The translations under genes and the position numbers were made by a program. Under the pieces are notes generated by a model that had not been told where the DNA came from, made no database searches, and was given only the letters and a program-made list of their open reading frames with translations. Shown piece by piece: positions 8,830 to 18,200 of a DNA stretch of 64,000 nucleotides (position 1 is the first letter of the stretch; each line of letters begins with the position of its first letter). This DNA is from Mesorhizobium sp. WSM4311 (GTDB lineage Bacteria > Pseudomonadota > Alphaproteobacteria > Rhizobiales > Rhizobiaceae). The DNA lies in assembly GCF_002295115.1 (NCBI RefSeq), contig NZ_NSFV01000011.1:111048-175047 (forward strand), read 5' to 3'.

Positions 8830-9900
8830 GTGACTTCGAAAGCGAGACGGAGTCAGAAGCTGCCCGCCACAGAGGCGTCTTTAATCGATGAAGAAGCGGC
8901 CAGTCGCGCGGCCTTAACAACGGAAGAGAGTAAGGCAGCTCTGAGATCGGAGGAGGGAGACCGCGGACGCGACGCGGCTTGGCCATCCCAGATACCTGCG
9001 CTTGGTTGGAAAGATATCTTCTGGCGCTTATGGGAAGAATTCAACAAGGACCGGGTTTTGCTCGTTGCGGCCGGCGCCACGTTCTACCTGCTTCTGGCAC
9101 TGTTTCCGGCCTTGGCCGCTTTCATTTCAATTTACGGCTTTGTCGCGGACCCGGTTTCGGTTGCCGACCATATTGCCTATCTCGGCGGATTGCTTCCGTC
9201 GGGCGGGCTAGACCTCATTCGCGAACAGCTTCAAGCCTTGGCCAGGCAAAAACCCGGCGCTCTCGGCATCGGTTTCTTCATCGGCCTTGGTATCGCGCTT
9301 TGGAGTTCCAACAGCGGCATGAAGGCACTCTTTGATGCCATGAATATCGCCTACGAGGAACGGGAAAAACGCAGCTTCATCACGCTCAACCTAATGTCGA
9401 TCCTGTTTACTGTCGGCGCGTTGTTGATCGGCATCGTGCTGTTGCTCACGGTGGGCGTCGTTCCCGCGCTTTTGCGCTATTTCTATCTGGATGCGTGGAC
9501 GGAGACGTTAATAGCAGCAGCCCGGTGGCCGGTCTTGGTCTGCGCGATGCTGACCGGAATTTCTCTGCTTTATCGCTTCGGACCAAGCCGCGAACGTGCC
9601 AAATGGCGTTGGCTGAGTTGGGGCTCTTTGATTGCGACCGTTGCGTGGATCGCGGCGTCGTGGCTGTTTTCATTCTATTTGCAGCATTTCGCCAACTACA
9701 ACGCCACATACGGATCGCTCGGCGCCGTAGTCGGTTTAATGATGTGGACGTGGATTTCCGTCATCATCCTTATCGCCGGCGCCGCGATCAATGCCGAGAT
9801 GGAGCATCAGACAGCGATTGATTCCACTACCGGCCTGCCCCTGCCCATGGGCAAACGTGGCGCGGTCGTAGCGGACACTTTGGGCAAGACCGCAAAATGA
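8830..9900 (+). CDS. YihY/BrkB-family inner-membrane protein
   Basis: 356 residues from GTG 8830 (a GTG at 8803 would add nine). A charged cytoplasmic N-terminus of about 60 residues precedes six hydrophobic segments. The family signatures GATFYLLLALFPALAAFIS, LWSSNSGMKALFDAMN, YNATYGSLGAVVGLMMW and AGAAINAEMEHQ are all present. Members are polytopic inner-membrane proteins once annotated as ribonuclease BN and now of unsettled function, possibly transport or envelope maintenance. It is a single gene, with a small convergent gene downstream. Confidence 0.92.
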   Translation: MTSKARRSQKLPATEASLIDEEAASRAALTTEESKAALRSEEGDRGRDAAWPSQIPALGWKDIFWRLWEEFNKDRVLLVAAGATFYLLLALFPALAAFISIYGFVADPVSVADHIAYLGGLLPSGGLDLIREQLQALARQKPGALGIGFFIGLGIALWSSNSGMKALFDAMNIAYEEREKRSFITLNLMSILFTVGALLIGIVLLLTVGVVPALLRYFYLDAWTETLIAAARWPVLVCAMLTGISLLYRFGPSRERAKWRWLSWGSLIATVAWIAASWLFSFYLQHFANYNATYGSLGAVVGLMMWTWISVIILIAGAAINAEMEHQTAIDSTTGLPLPMGKRGAVVADTLGKTAK

Positions 9901-9969
9901 CTGGCATCACTTTTCTGCCTTGCCACGAATTCTCTGCGAAGGGTTAACGCGCCCACCGGATGGCGAGGA

Positions 9970-10185
9970 TCAGGGCCTGGAATCGGTTTCCTCTTCTGAT
10001 GGTTGCCGCCCGTCTGATTGGTGAGTCTTGTCTTCCACCTCATTCACGGGGCGCGTCAGGCCACCGCCAGGCTTGGGCTTCTTGTTTGCGGCCGCGTCCT
10101 GAGAGGACGCGTTCGAAGAGTCGACGCCGGTCTTTGCCGGATATTTTGTGGCCCCGGTTTCGCGATGGTTTTCGTTGTCACGCAT
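9970..10185 (-). CDS. small hydrophilic hypothetical protein
   Basis: 71 residues, rich in Lys, Glu, Ser, Asn and Pro, with no hydrophobic segment; probably intrinsically disordered. ATG 10185 has a strong GGAGG 9 bases upstream, which is the best evidence that it is translated. No domain recognised. It converges on the BrkB-family gene. Confidence 0.6.
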   Translation of the reverse strand: MRDNENHRETGATKYPAKTGVDSSNASSQDAAANKKPKPGGGLTRPVNEVEDKTHQSDGRQPSEEETDSRP

Positions 10186-10904
10186 GACTTTGGTCCTCCG
10201 TGATCAACGATAACCGCCCCCGTCAGTGCCAGTTCCGCTGCAGATGGAACATTCTCTACGGCTGGTCGGTTGGCCAGGAAGACCATTCCCTGCCAGACAA
10301 ACTGGTGCGCGGCCCGGGTCGGCAAACCCCTCTGCTGACCGGCAGACATGCCGCCCAAACCAGAGCCCAATAAAGAATCGCTGCTAGATGCGCCGGCCTG
10401 GACATCCGACGTGCGAGAGCCTGCCCCGGATCCCGCACGAACTTCCATTCTCCAATCCCGACAAGAACCGAAGCCCGCGAAGGGAGCATTGCAATGAGCG
10501 GTGATTAGGTGCTGGCTGTCTTTGCGGTGCGGCTCGCTTTTGGTAAGAAGGCGCGACGTCTCGGCGATAAAATTGCCGCGCCTGGATGGAGGCGTCGAGT
10601 GAGTTGCGCCAATAGTCGGTCACCGCGTCGTCCGTTACAGCACAATCGTTTGCCCGTAGTATTTGCCGGCATTCCGGATGGGCGCCGCTGCTAGTTTCGA
10701 TGTGGTCGGCAGGAACACGCAATGTGGAAAGACGGGGTCCGATGCGATGGCCCGATGCGCGCGGGCTTGCAAACATACCGACCATCAACATTGGCCCAGC
10801 GTTCCTCAGCTCATCGCTGCGGCCACGCGCGGCCATCATCAGTTCCGGCATTGATGGCTTGGCTAGCCCGGGAAACCAACGTCATGCCTCCCCACTTGCC
10901 GTGC
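10186..10904. other. no convincing gene
   Basis: About 700 bases with overlapping open frames on both strands but no recognisable family and no good start signals. Possibly decayed DNA. Confidence 0.4.
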
Positions 10905-10982
10905 CTATCTCCTCAGGCCAAAAAAGCTCAGCACCGCAAGAACAACGACGACTAGCCCTACAATGTAGATTATGCTGTGCAT
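10905..10982 (-). CDS. 25-residue hydrophobic membrane peptide
   Basis: The product is one transmembrane helix: it starts MHSIIYIVGLVVVV and ends in two arginines after Leu. GGAG lies 8 bases before ATG 10982. Very similar tiny peptides (short polar start, IYIVGLVVV core, FFGLR end) recur in rhizobia, from my recollection of the group. It is too short for most gene finders. Function unknown; a membrane-stress or regulatory peptide is conceivable. Confidence 0.6.
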   Translation of the reverse strand: MHSIIYIVGLVVVVLAVLSFFGLRR

Positions 10983-11415
10983 CGATCGGACTCCAAAATA
11001 ATAGGCAGGCCACGCTCTTTGGCCTACCGTACGGTTATTGCGTCGAAATCAACATTTCGGACCGCCTAATGTTCCATATGTGGGCCGTATTTTTAGGAGG
11101 TCGCCGTTGGGCCGGCTTTAGCGGGTTGGCAACTTGTGCCGCAGCGTCAGTGCCGGCCTTAGGAATGGCCGATAGACGCCCGAGATCCTTTTGAGGGCGT
11201 GGCAAAAGAAATCCGTTTTACCTTCGAAATTGCATCTATCACTGCGCCGCACTCGCCCTGCTAATGCTGGGCCGATGACGAGTGCCGGAGTATTGGCCGT
11301 CGGCCGACAATTGGTCACCTCTCAATGTCCCTGACGGGTCCTGCGGTAACGGAACCAAAGCGATCGCACGATGTTAAGCAGGCGAAGGGCCATCTTAAAT
11401 CGTTGAGGATCTCAA
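10983..11415. other. no convincing gene
   Basis: Should contain the promoters of the minus-strand peptide and of the His-rich protein. A 6-bp hairpin AGGCCA/TGGCCT lies near 11010-11030. Nothing else recognised. Confidence 0.4.
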
Positions 11416-11718
11416 ATGAAAGTCGCCATTGTTACTGCTTTGGCCCTGTGCCTACTCGTACCCTGCGTCGCCTCGGCCGACGCGATCGTAGTTCAGACCC
11501 ATAGACACCACCGACACCACCACTGGAACAATGATCGTGTCGTTATCTATCGTGAAGGACATCGCCTCCATCACCGCCATCATGGTGATATCACTTTCTT
11601 CGATCACGGTCGTCGCCACCATCGCTCCGATGCGGTTGTTGTCCGAAGCCCGATGGATCGATCGCACCACCATCGTCACCGCCACGTTGTTATTCAGCAG
11701 GAGAATGGCGGTTATTGA
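11416..11718 (+). CDS. histidine-rich secreted protein
   Basis: 100 residues. A clear signal peptide (MKVAIVTALALCLLVPCVASA) is followed by a mature part in which I count 19 histidines, many as HH or HHH separated by Arg (HRHHRHHH, RSHHHRHRH). Such sequences bind Zn, Ni or Cu, so a periplasmic metal buffer is plausible; low-complexity secreted proteins of this kind are also common in rhizobia without assigned roles. ATG 11416 has GAGGAT at suitable spacing. A GC-rich hairpin follows the stop by 13 bases, suggesting a one-gene transcript. Confidence 0.75.
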   Translation: MKVAIVTALALCLLVPCVASADAIVVQTHRHHRHHHWNNDRVVIYREGHRLHHRHHGDITFFDHGRRHHRSDAVVVRSPMDRSHHHRHRHVVIQQENGGY

Positions 11719-11731
11719 CCGCCTCCTTTTT

Positions 11732-11758
11732 GCCCGGCTCTCACTTGGAGAGCCGGGC
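11732..11758 (+). terminator. perfect 11-bp hairpin after the His-rich gene
   Basis: GCCCGGCTCTC and GAGAGCCGGGC pair perfectly around a 5-base loop. The T-run lies upstream rather than downstream on the plus strand, so it is an atypical terminator or an mRNA-stabilising 3' hairpin. Confidence 0.55.
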
Positions 11759-11945
11759 ACGCATTACGATGTATGATCGGCGAAAGCTAAACCGAATTGG
11801 CGGTTGGTCGGAGCTCGGGCACACCAGCGCAGCCGAGCCTGCTACGGTAGTCGGCGAAAGCAAATTCGCGTGCTGGATTGTGCGCTACGCGGGGCCAAAA
11901 GGCGCGCCAACTCCTTTAATCACGCCGCTCGAACCTGGAAAGTAA

Positions 11946-12490
11946 ATGGAAAAGATCAGAAGACTGCTGGCTTTCTGGTTTGTGGTTGTCAGCGCTACCG
12001 CGATCAATTCCGAACTTACTCCTGCCGTCGCGGCCGCGCCGGCAGATGCAGCGACGATTGCCGATCATTTCTCAGCCATAAAGTCCATGTCAGGGGACTT
12101 CGTCCAGTCTGGTCCTAGGGCGGAAAAGACCAGCGGGAGATTTTTTCTGCAACGCCCGGGCAAGCTCCGATTCGACTATGCAGGCCAATCCGGGATCAGC
12201 TTGATTGCAGATGGAAGATCCGTCGTAATCTACAACAAGAAGCTCAAGACCTCACGCCTGGTGCCCAGGTTATCATTAAGCTGGCTGACAAGTCGGCTTT
12301 CGGAAACTCGAACATCACGATGGTCTTTGACAAGAAATCGTTGGATCTACGCAGATGGAGCCTCACCGACGAAAGAGGGCAGATCACGACAGTGACTATC
12401 TCTAATGTGAAGGAGGGCGTTCGCGCTCCTCCAGGCACCTTCACCATCGATTATGCTGCAAACCGTCAATTCAACACCAAAGCGAAATAA
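11946..12490 (+). pseudogene. LolA-family lipoprotein carrier gene, broken by deletion and frameshift
   Basis: The first frame encodes a signal peptide and a LolA-like N-terminal half (DHFSAIKSMSGDFVQSGPRA, RFFLQRPGKLRFDY, VVIYNKKLKTS). The C-terminal half is in a different frame: from about 12262 it reads ADKSAFGNSNITMVFDKKS, LRRWSLTDERGQ, then FTIDYAANRQF and a TAA at 12490. Family members carry a stretch of some 30-40 residues between these halves (the DLYPL.TPL region), which is missing here. An internal deletion that is not a multiple of three therefore removed the core and shifted the frame. LolA ferries lipoproteins across the periplasm; a plasmid paralogue would be dispensable beside a chromosomal copy. 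Confidence 0.8.
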
Positions 12491-12752
12491 CGGCCCACCG
12501 GCGGTAAGCTGGCCGAGAAGCAGTTGAAGTGACGGACGAACTCGCAAGAGGGCCGGCGCGTTCCCCAACAAGCGCAACTCCGAGCCAGGCGGTCCCTTTC
12601 AGAGAGTTCCTGGTCTCGGACGTGCACGCCGGCTTTGTCGGCATGCATGTGATCCCGTCAACAGCTAAATCTAAATTAGAGAGATATGGATCAAAAAGCG
12701 GGAACTGCGCATTTAGTATCCGGCCCGCTTTCGGGCTGCTGGAGGACGACTG

Positions 12753-13016
12753 ATGAAAAAGACAATGCTCGTATTAAGCCTTCTCATTCCGCTTGTTGCA
12801 TGTTCCCGCACTGAACAGGGTGCTGCCGTCGGCGGACTGGGTGGGGCGGCAATCGGCGCGGCCGTGGCTGGTAACCCAGTGCAAGGCGCGGTCGTTGGCG
12901 GAGCTGCTGGTGCCATCGCAGGGGCGGTGATCGGACACGCCAGCGAGGCCGGCCAGTGCCGTTATAGGGATCGCCAAGGGCGCGTCTATGTTGCCAGGTG
13001 TCCCGAGGGGTATTGA
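12753..13016 (+). CDS. glycine-zipper lipoprotein
   Basis: 87 residues. MKKTMLVLSLLIPLVACS is a lipoprotein signal with lipobox LVAC, so Cys17 should be lipidated. The middle is a Gly/Ala-rich repeat (GGLGGAAIGAAVAGNPVQG, VVGGAAGAIAGAVIG) typical of glycine-zipper outer-membrane lipoproteins, and a Cys-containing tail (CRYRDRQGRVYVARCPEGY) closes the protein. GGAGG precedes ATG 12753. No operon partner; the broken LolA gene lies upstream on the same strand. Confidence 0.8.
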   Translation: MKKTMLVLSLLIPLVACSRTEQGAAVGGLGGAAIGAAVAGNPVQGAVVGGAAGAIAGAVIGHASEAGQCRYRDRQGRVYVARCPEGY

Positions 13017-13190
13017 GTGTGTCGGGCCCGCGCGACCCTGCGATGGCACTGCGGCCTGCTGTCCGCTACGGAGGCTTAACGATCGATAGACTGAGGCGCA
13101 ATGCAGTCTTCGAGTAAAAGTTTACGCCTGGCTCGTTCAATTCTTGGTCAGGCGTTTATGCGCATGCCCCGCCCTTCGCTTTTTATCGGA

Positions 13191-15278
13191 TCAAACGGAC
13201 TTAGCCGCCCTATCCTGTCTTTGTTGCTTTAGGGCTGGTGCGATTGCTCGAAAGATAGCCTCTACGAGATCCTTTTCTCGGAAGGGCTTGCTCAACAGAG
13301 GGACATCCGACGGGCGATCCGAAATCGTAGCCGCTTCGGCGTAGCCCGTCACTATCACCGCCGGCCAATCGCTGCGGAGGTTGCGTGCGAATCGAATAAC
13401 GTCGATCCCGGTGACCAGCGGCATGGCAAAGTCAGTGACGATTACATCAAAATCATGCGGGGCCCGTTCAATGGCAGCCAGCGCCTCAGCGCCGCCAGAC
13501 GCGCAGGTCACCGAAAAACCTCGCTGACGAAGCGACTCGGCAGTCAGTTGCCGCAACACGCTGCTGTCGTCGATCAGAAGGACAGACGGGTTTTCTTTGC
13601 CGCTATAAGTTACTGGTTCCTCTTTGGCCGCCGTGTCATCGCTAAATGAATCATCAAAAGAACGTGGCAGCCACAGTTCCATTGCCGTTCCGCGACCAGG
13701 GGCGCTTTCTATGCGAAGAGAACCCCCGGACTGCTTCATGAAGCCATAAACCGTGCTGAGCCCGAGCCCTGTTCCCTTTCCAACCGGCTTTGTCGTGAAG
13801 AAAGGTTCAATGACCTTCGCCAGTATGTCGGAAGGGATTCCCGAACCCGTATCCTTGACCGTTATGACCACATATTCGCCAGGCGCCAGATCTTGCGACG
13901 TCGTCTTGAGGGAGCGATTTTGCGCAAGCACGCTGATAGTCCCACCCGACGGCATGGCGTCGCGTGCGTTGAAAACAAGGTTCATCAGCGCAAGTTCAAG
14001 CTGCCCGGAATCCACGTGGACCGGCCATACCGTGTCGTCGATCTGCCAGTCGAAGCGTATCAAGCCCCCTAAGACTGGTGCTACCAACCCGTTCATGGTG
14101 TCGCCGAACCCTGCAAGACGCACCGCTTCCGGCTTCAGCGTCTGACGACGCGAAAAGGCGAGCATGCGAGTGACGAGATCGGCGCCTTGTTTGGCCGAGC
14201 GCCGCATCAGCTCAAGGACCTGCCGGGCCTGGTCATCCAAGGTTGCACCGCGTTCGAGCAGTCCCAACCCACTCAAGATTGCGGCGAGCAGATTGTTGAA
14301 ATCATGAGCCAGGCCACCGGTCAGCTTGCCAATAGCATCAAGTCGCTGCGACTGAAGCAGCTGGTCCTCAAGAGCCCGCCGCTCTGTGACGTCAAGCAGC
14401 GTCCCAAAGATTTCCGGTTCGCGGCCATCTGCGCCATTCGACATCACACCTTGGTCGAGAAAGATCCGATACTCGCCATTGGCGCACAGCCAGCGGAATT
14501 CACAGGTGTAGGAGCCGGTCGTTTTTGCCACCAAAAGCGCTTGCTCCAACCTGGCGCGATCGTCCGGGTGGACCCGGCTAAGGCCAAAGGACGGATCGGA
14601 GGTCAATGTCTTGGATGTAAAGCCAGCTAGACGTTCGACCCCGTCGGTGACAAAGCGCGTCGCGAAGGGCGGCGCGGCTGCCCGCGCATGGAAACAGACA
14701 GGCAGGGAACCCAAAATCGCATCCTGCCGTTCCTCCGCGTTGCGCAGGGCCTGCTCGGCCTGAAGCTTGTCCTTCTGCGCCTGGAGTGCCTGTGCCAGCA
14801 GTCTCTTCTCGGTCGCTGCCTTTCGCTGAATTTCCAGGGTCTTTTCGTGGAGTTCGACGAAGACCGCGACTTTCGAGCGCAGCATGATCGGATCGAATGG
14901 CTTAAACACATAGTCGACCGCGCCGGCATCATAGCCGCGCAGCATGTGAGCCTGCTCCTTGTTGATGGCTGTAAGGAAGATGATGGGAGTATGCTTGGAT
15001 TGTTCGCGCTGGCGTATAAGCGCAGCCGTTTCATAGCCGTCTATTCCCGGCATGAGGACGTCCAGGAGGATGATGGCGAAGTCCTCCTTCAGCAGAAAGC
15101 GCAATGCCTCTTCGCCCGATTGGGCGCAGATGACGTCTCCCGTCGAAGCAAGGACTTCGCTGATCGCCAGAAGGTTGCGTTCATCGTCGTCCACGGCGAG
15201 GATCCGTGCCCTTGCCGGTCCCTCGGCCAATTGCCCGGCCTCAAGTTTTCTTACCCTGTTTCTCGAAGGCTTTTGCAT
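13191..15278 (-). CDS. hybrid sensor histidine kinase with receivers at both ends
   Basis: 695 residues. Order: receiver (residues 25-140, phospho-Asp about 73 in LLDVLMPG), coiled coil (150-185), PAS (190-305), HisKA with GGLAHDFNNLL (His about 325), HATPase with NLVFNARDAM, DTGSGIP and GKGTGLGLSTVYGF, and a C-terminal receiver (phospho-Asp about 613 in VIVTDFAMP). No membrane segment, so it is cytoplasmic. It starts 10 bases after the stop of the giant HAMP-array kinase and is surely co-transcribed with it. The N-terminal receiver is a natural entry point for phosphate from the partner kinase, which suggests a relay; this is inferred from gene order. No output regulator with a DNA-binding domain is adjacent. 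Confidence 0.93.
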   Translation of the reverse strand: MQKPSRNRVRKLEAGQLAEGPARARILAVDDDERNLLAISEVLASTGDVICAQSGEEALRFLLKEDFAIILLDVLMPGIDGYETAALIRQREQSKHTPIIFLTAINKEQAHMLRGYDAGAVDYVFKPFDPIMLRSKVAVFVELHEKTLEIQRKAATEKRLLAQALQAQKDKLQAEQALRNAEERQDAILGSLPVCFHARAAAPPFATRFVTDGVERLAGFTSKTLTSDPSFGLSRVHPDDRARLEQALLVAKTTGSYTCEFRWLCANGEYRIFLDQGVMSNGADGREPEIFGTLLDVTERRALEDQLLQSQRLDAIGKLTGGLAHDFNNLLAAILSGLGLLERGATLDDQARQVLELMRRSAKQGADLVTRMLAFSRRQTLKPEAVRLAGFGDTMNGLVAPVLGGLIRFDWQIDDTVWPVHVDSGQLELALMNLVFNARDAMPSGGTISVLAQNRSLKTTSQDLAPGEYVVITVKDTGSGIPSDILAKVIEPFFTTKPVGKGTGLGLSTVYGFMKQSGGSLRIESAPGRGTAMELWLPRSFDDSFSDDTAAKEEPVTYSGKENPSVLLIDDSSVLRQLTAESLRQRGFSVTCASGGAEALAAIERAPHDFDVIVTDFAMPLVTGIDVIRFARNLRSDWPAVIVTGYAEAATISDRPSDVPLLSKPFREKDLVEAIFRAIAPALKQQRQDRAAKSV

Positions 15279-15288
15279 GGACCGGCCG

Positions 15289-18200
15289 TCAGTTCACTGC
15301 CAAGAGCATTTGTTCCGGGTTCTCCGTGCGTCCCCGGGAACGGCCTATCCAGACACGAAGCAATGCCAGCAGCAGATCAAGATCGACCGGCTTGGCGATA
15401 TAATCCGAAGCACCGGCGTCGAGACATTTCTGCCGATCGCCCTTCATCGCTTTGGCAGTGACGGAAATCAGCGGGATGTGAGCGATCGCCGGCGTCGCGC
15501 GAATACGCCGCATCGTCTCGTAGCCGTCCATCTCCGGCATCATGATATCGATCAAAGCGGCGTCGACATCGGGCACCTGCTCCAGCAGTGCGATGCCGTC
15601 GCGGCCCCGCTCGGCATGGAGAACCTGAATATCGTACGTCTCCAGGACACTGGTGAGCGAGTAGATGTTGCGGATATCGTCGTCGACGATGAGAACTTTC
15701 GCCCCAGCCAGGTCGGACTTGCCCGCATGCTCGGTTTCCGTTGCGCGCTCCTCACGGTCCTCTCCTGGCAGCGTCGCCGACATATGAAGCGCCAGCTGAG
15801 CGAAATTCTCGGCCCGCGGCGTATTCGCAAGCGCCGGATTCAAGGCCAACACCTGTTCAAGCGCATCAGGATGAGGGGCAAAGAACAACAGCTGCGGAAG
15901 GGTTCCGTCGAACTGGTCGGCGAGCTCGTCCAGCGACTGTGCATTGTCCTTGGCCGAGCGCCCGAAACCGAGCACGATGGCATCATATGAAGCCGTGCCG
16001 ATATCGTCGGCATTTGCCGCGAAACGGCCGACCGCAGTGACCGAGGTCACGCCGTCGCGGATCGCTTCGACGAGCGATAGCCGGCGCTCCGGGTCGGGGT
16101 CCGCGACCAGCACGCGCCGCTGAATGCGCAGCTTCCTGGAATGGATATCCTGAAACACCTGCATGAGGTCGTCGGATGAAACAGGCTTGGTGGAAATACT
16201 GGATGCCCCCTTGCGGGCGAGACTGTCTATGGCTTCGGCACCCGAGATGACGTGAATGGGAATTCCCTTCGTCTTCTGATCATGGCGCAACAGATCGAAA
16301 AGCACCCATCCATCGATGTCCGAAAGCCCTAGATCAAGCGTAATGGCATCGGGAACCAGTTTGCGAGCCAGGGCCAGGGTGCCGGACCCCGCATTCGACA
16401 AGACGCCTTTGAGGCCCGCCGAACGAGCGAGACCAAGCAGGAGCCCGCCAAAGGTCGGGTCGTCCTCGACAATGAGCACGACCCGATCGGTCGGCGCGAT
16501 GGAATCGCGATCATCGATCAGCTCCGCCGAGGGCGAGCTGCCGAGCGATGCCGGCTCGGCAGCAACCTCGGTCGGCGCAGGTAAGGCCGACTGGGCGGCC
16601 GCCACACGGGGACCGGCGAACGGTATGACCAGCGTAAAGGTTGAGCCCTTGCCCGGGGTGCTTTCAACCCGTAGCTCACCGCCAAGCAGGCGAGCGATCT
16701 CGCGGCTGATCGAAAGCCCGAGCCCGGTGCCGCCATATTTGCGGCTGGTGGTTCCATCTGCCTGCTGGAAAGCTTCGAAGATAAGTTTCTGCTTATCTTC
16801 CGGGATGCCGATGCCGGTGTCGGTCACTGCGATCGCCAAGGCCTTCGTCGCGTGCCCGGAACGGTTGCGGCCGCCCGCCTTCTCGACCCGGAAATTCAAG
16901 CTGACCTCGCCCTGCGATGTGAACTTGAATGCATTCGAAAGCAGATTGAGGACAATCTGCTGCAGGCGCTTCTCGTCCGTTCGGACCGTCTCGGGCAGTG
17001 CGGGATCGACCTTAATAGTGAAGCCGAGGCCCTTGTCGGCGGCCAACTGGCGGAACGTGCGTTCCATATGCTGGCGCAGATGGGTCACCGGCATATCGTT
17101 GATATCTATCGAGACGGTACCGGACTCGATCTTCGACAGATCGAGGATGTCGTTGATGAGGCTGAGAAGGTCGGTTCCGGCAGAATTGATGGTGCGCGCG
17201 AACTCGACCTGTTTTTCATTCAGATTGCCCTGCTGGTTGGTCGCAAGGAGGTTGGAGAGAATGAGCAATGAGTTGAGCGGTGTACGCAGTTCGTGGCTCA
17301 TATTGGCCAGGAACTCGGACTTGTACTTGGAAGTAAGCGCCAGCTGTTCGGCTTTCTCCTCCAGGGCGCGCCGTGCCATCTCGATTTCGAGATTCTTGTT
17401 TTCCACCTGCTTTTTTTCGTTCTCGAGCAGCTGCGCCTTTTCTTGCAGCTCCTCGTTCGTGGCATGCAACTCTTCCTGCTTCTTGGTCAGCTCGGTCTGC
17501 CGCGCCTGCAATTCCGAGGTCAGCAGCTGGGACTGCTTGAGCAGCCCCTCGGTGCGCATCGTTGCGGCAATGGTGTTGAGAACGATGCCGACGGATTCCA
17601 TCAGCTGGTTGAGAAAGGACTGATGGGTGTCACGGAATTCGCCGAACGAGGCGAGTTCGATGACGGCTTTGACCTCATCCTCGAACAAGGCCGGAAGGAT
17701 GATGACGTTGGCCGGCGAGGCGCTGCCGAGACCCGACGTTACGCGCAGAAATTCCGGCGGCACATTGTTCAGCATGATGGCGCGCTTGTCGGCGGCACTT
17801 TGCCCGACGAGGCCTTCGCGCAGATCGAGACGCTGTTTTATGGCGGCCCTGCTTTCGGCGCCATACGACGCCGCCAACTCAAGATAGGATTCCTCTTCGT
17901 CGCGGTTGGTGACGTAGAAGACGCCATATTGCGCGTTCACCAGCGGAGCGAGCTCGGACATGATAAGCCGCGAGACCGTGGCAAGGTCGCGTTCGCCCTG
18001 CAGCATGCGCGAAAACCGCGCGAGATTGGTCTTCAACCAATCCTGCTCCGCATTCTTCAGCGTCTGATCCTTCAGATTGCGGATCATTTCGTTGATATTG
18101 TCCTTGAGAGCGGCGACTTCACCTGAGGCCTCGACGCTGATCGAACGGGTCAGATCGCCCTTGGTTACCGCCGTCGAAACCTCGGCAATGGCGCGCACCT

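Noticed and set aside
12529..12752. 74-codon plus-strand frame before the glycine-zipper lipoprotein
   Set aside because: GTG start without ribosome-binding site, no domain, Ser/Arg/Pro-biased; likely chance.
14688..15461. Long plus-strand frames opposite the two kinase genes, and similarly 16316-20925
   Set aside because: They are antisense to strongly supported kinase genes and owe their length to GC-rich codon bias; no family resemblance.
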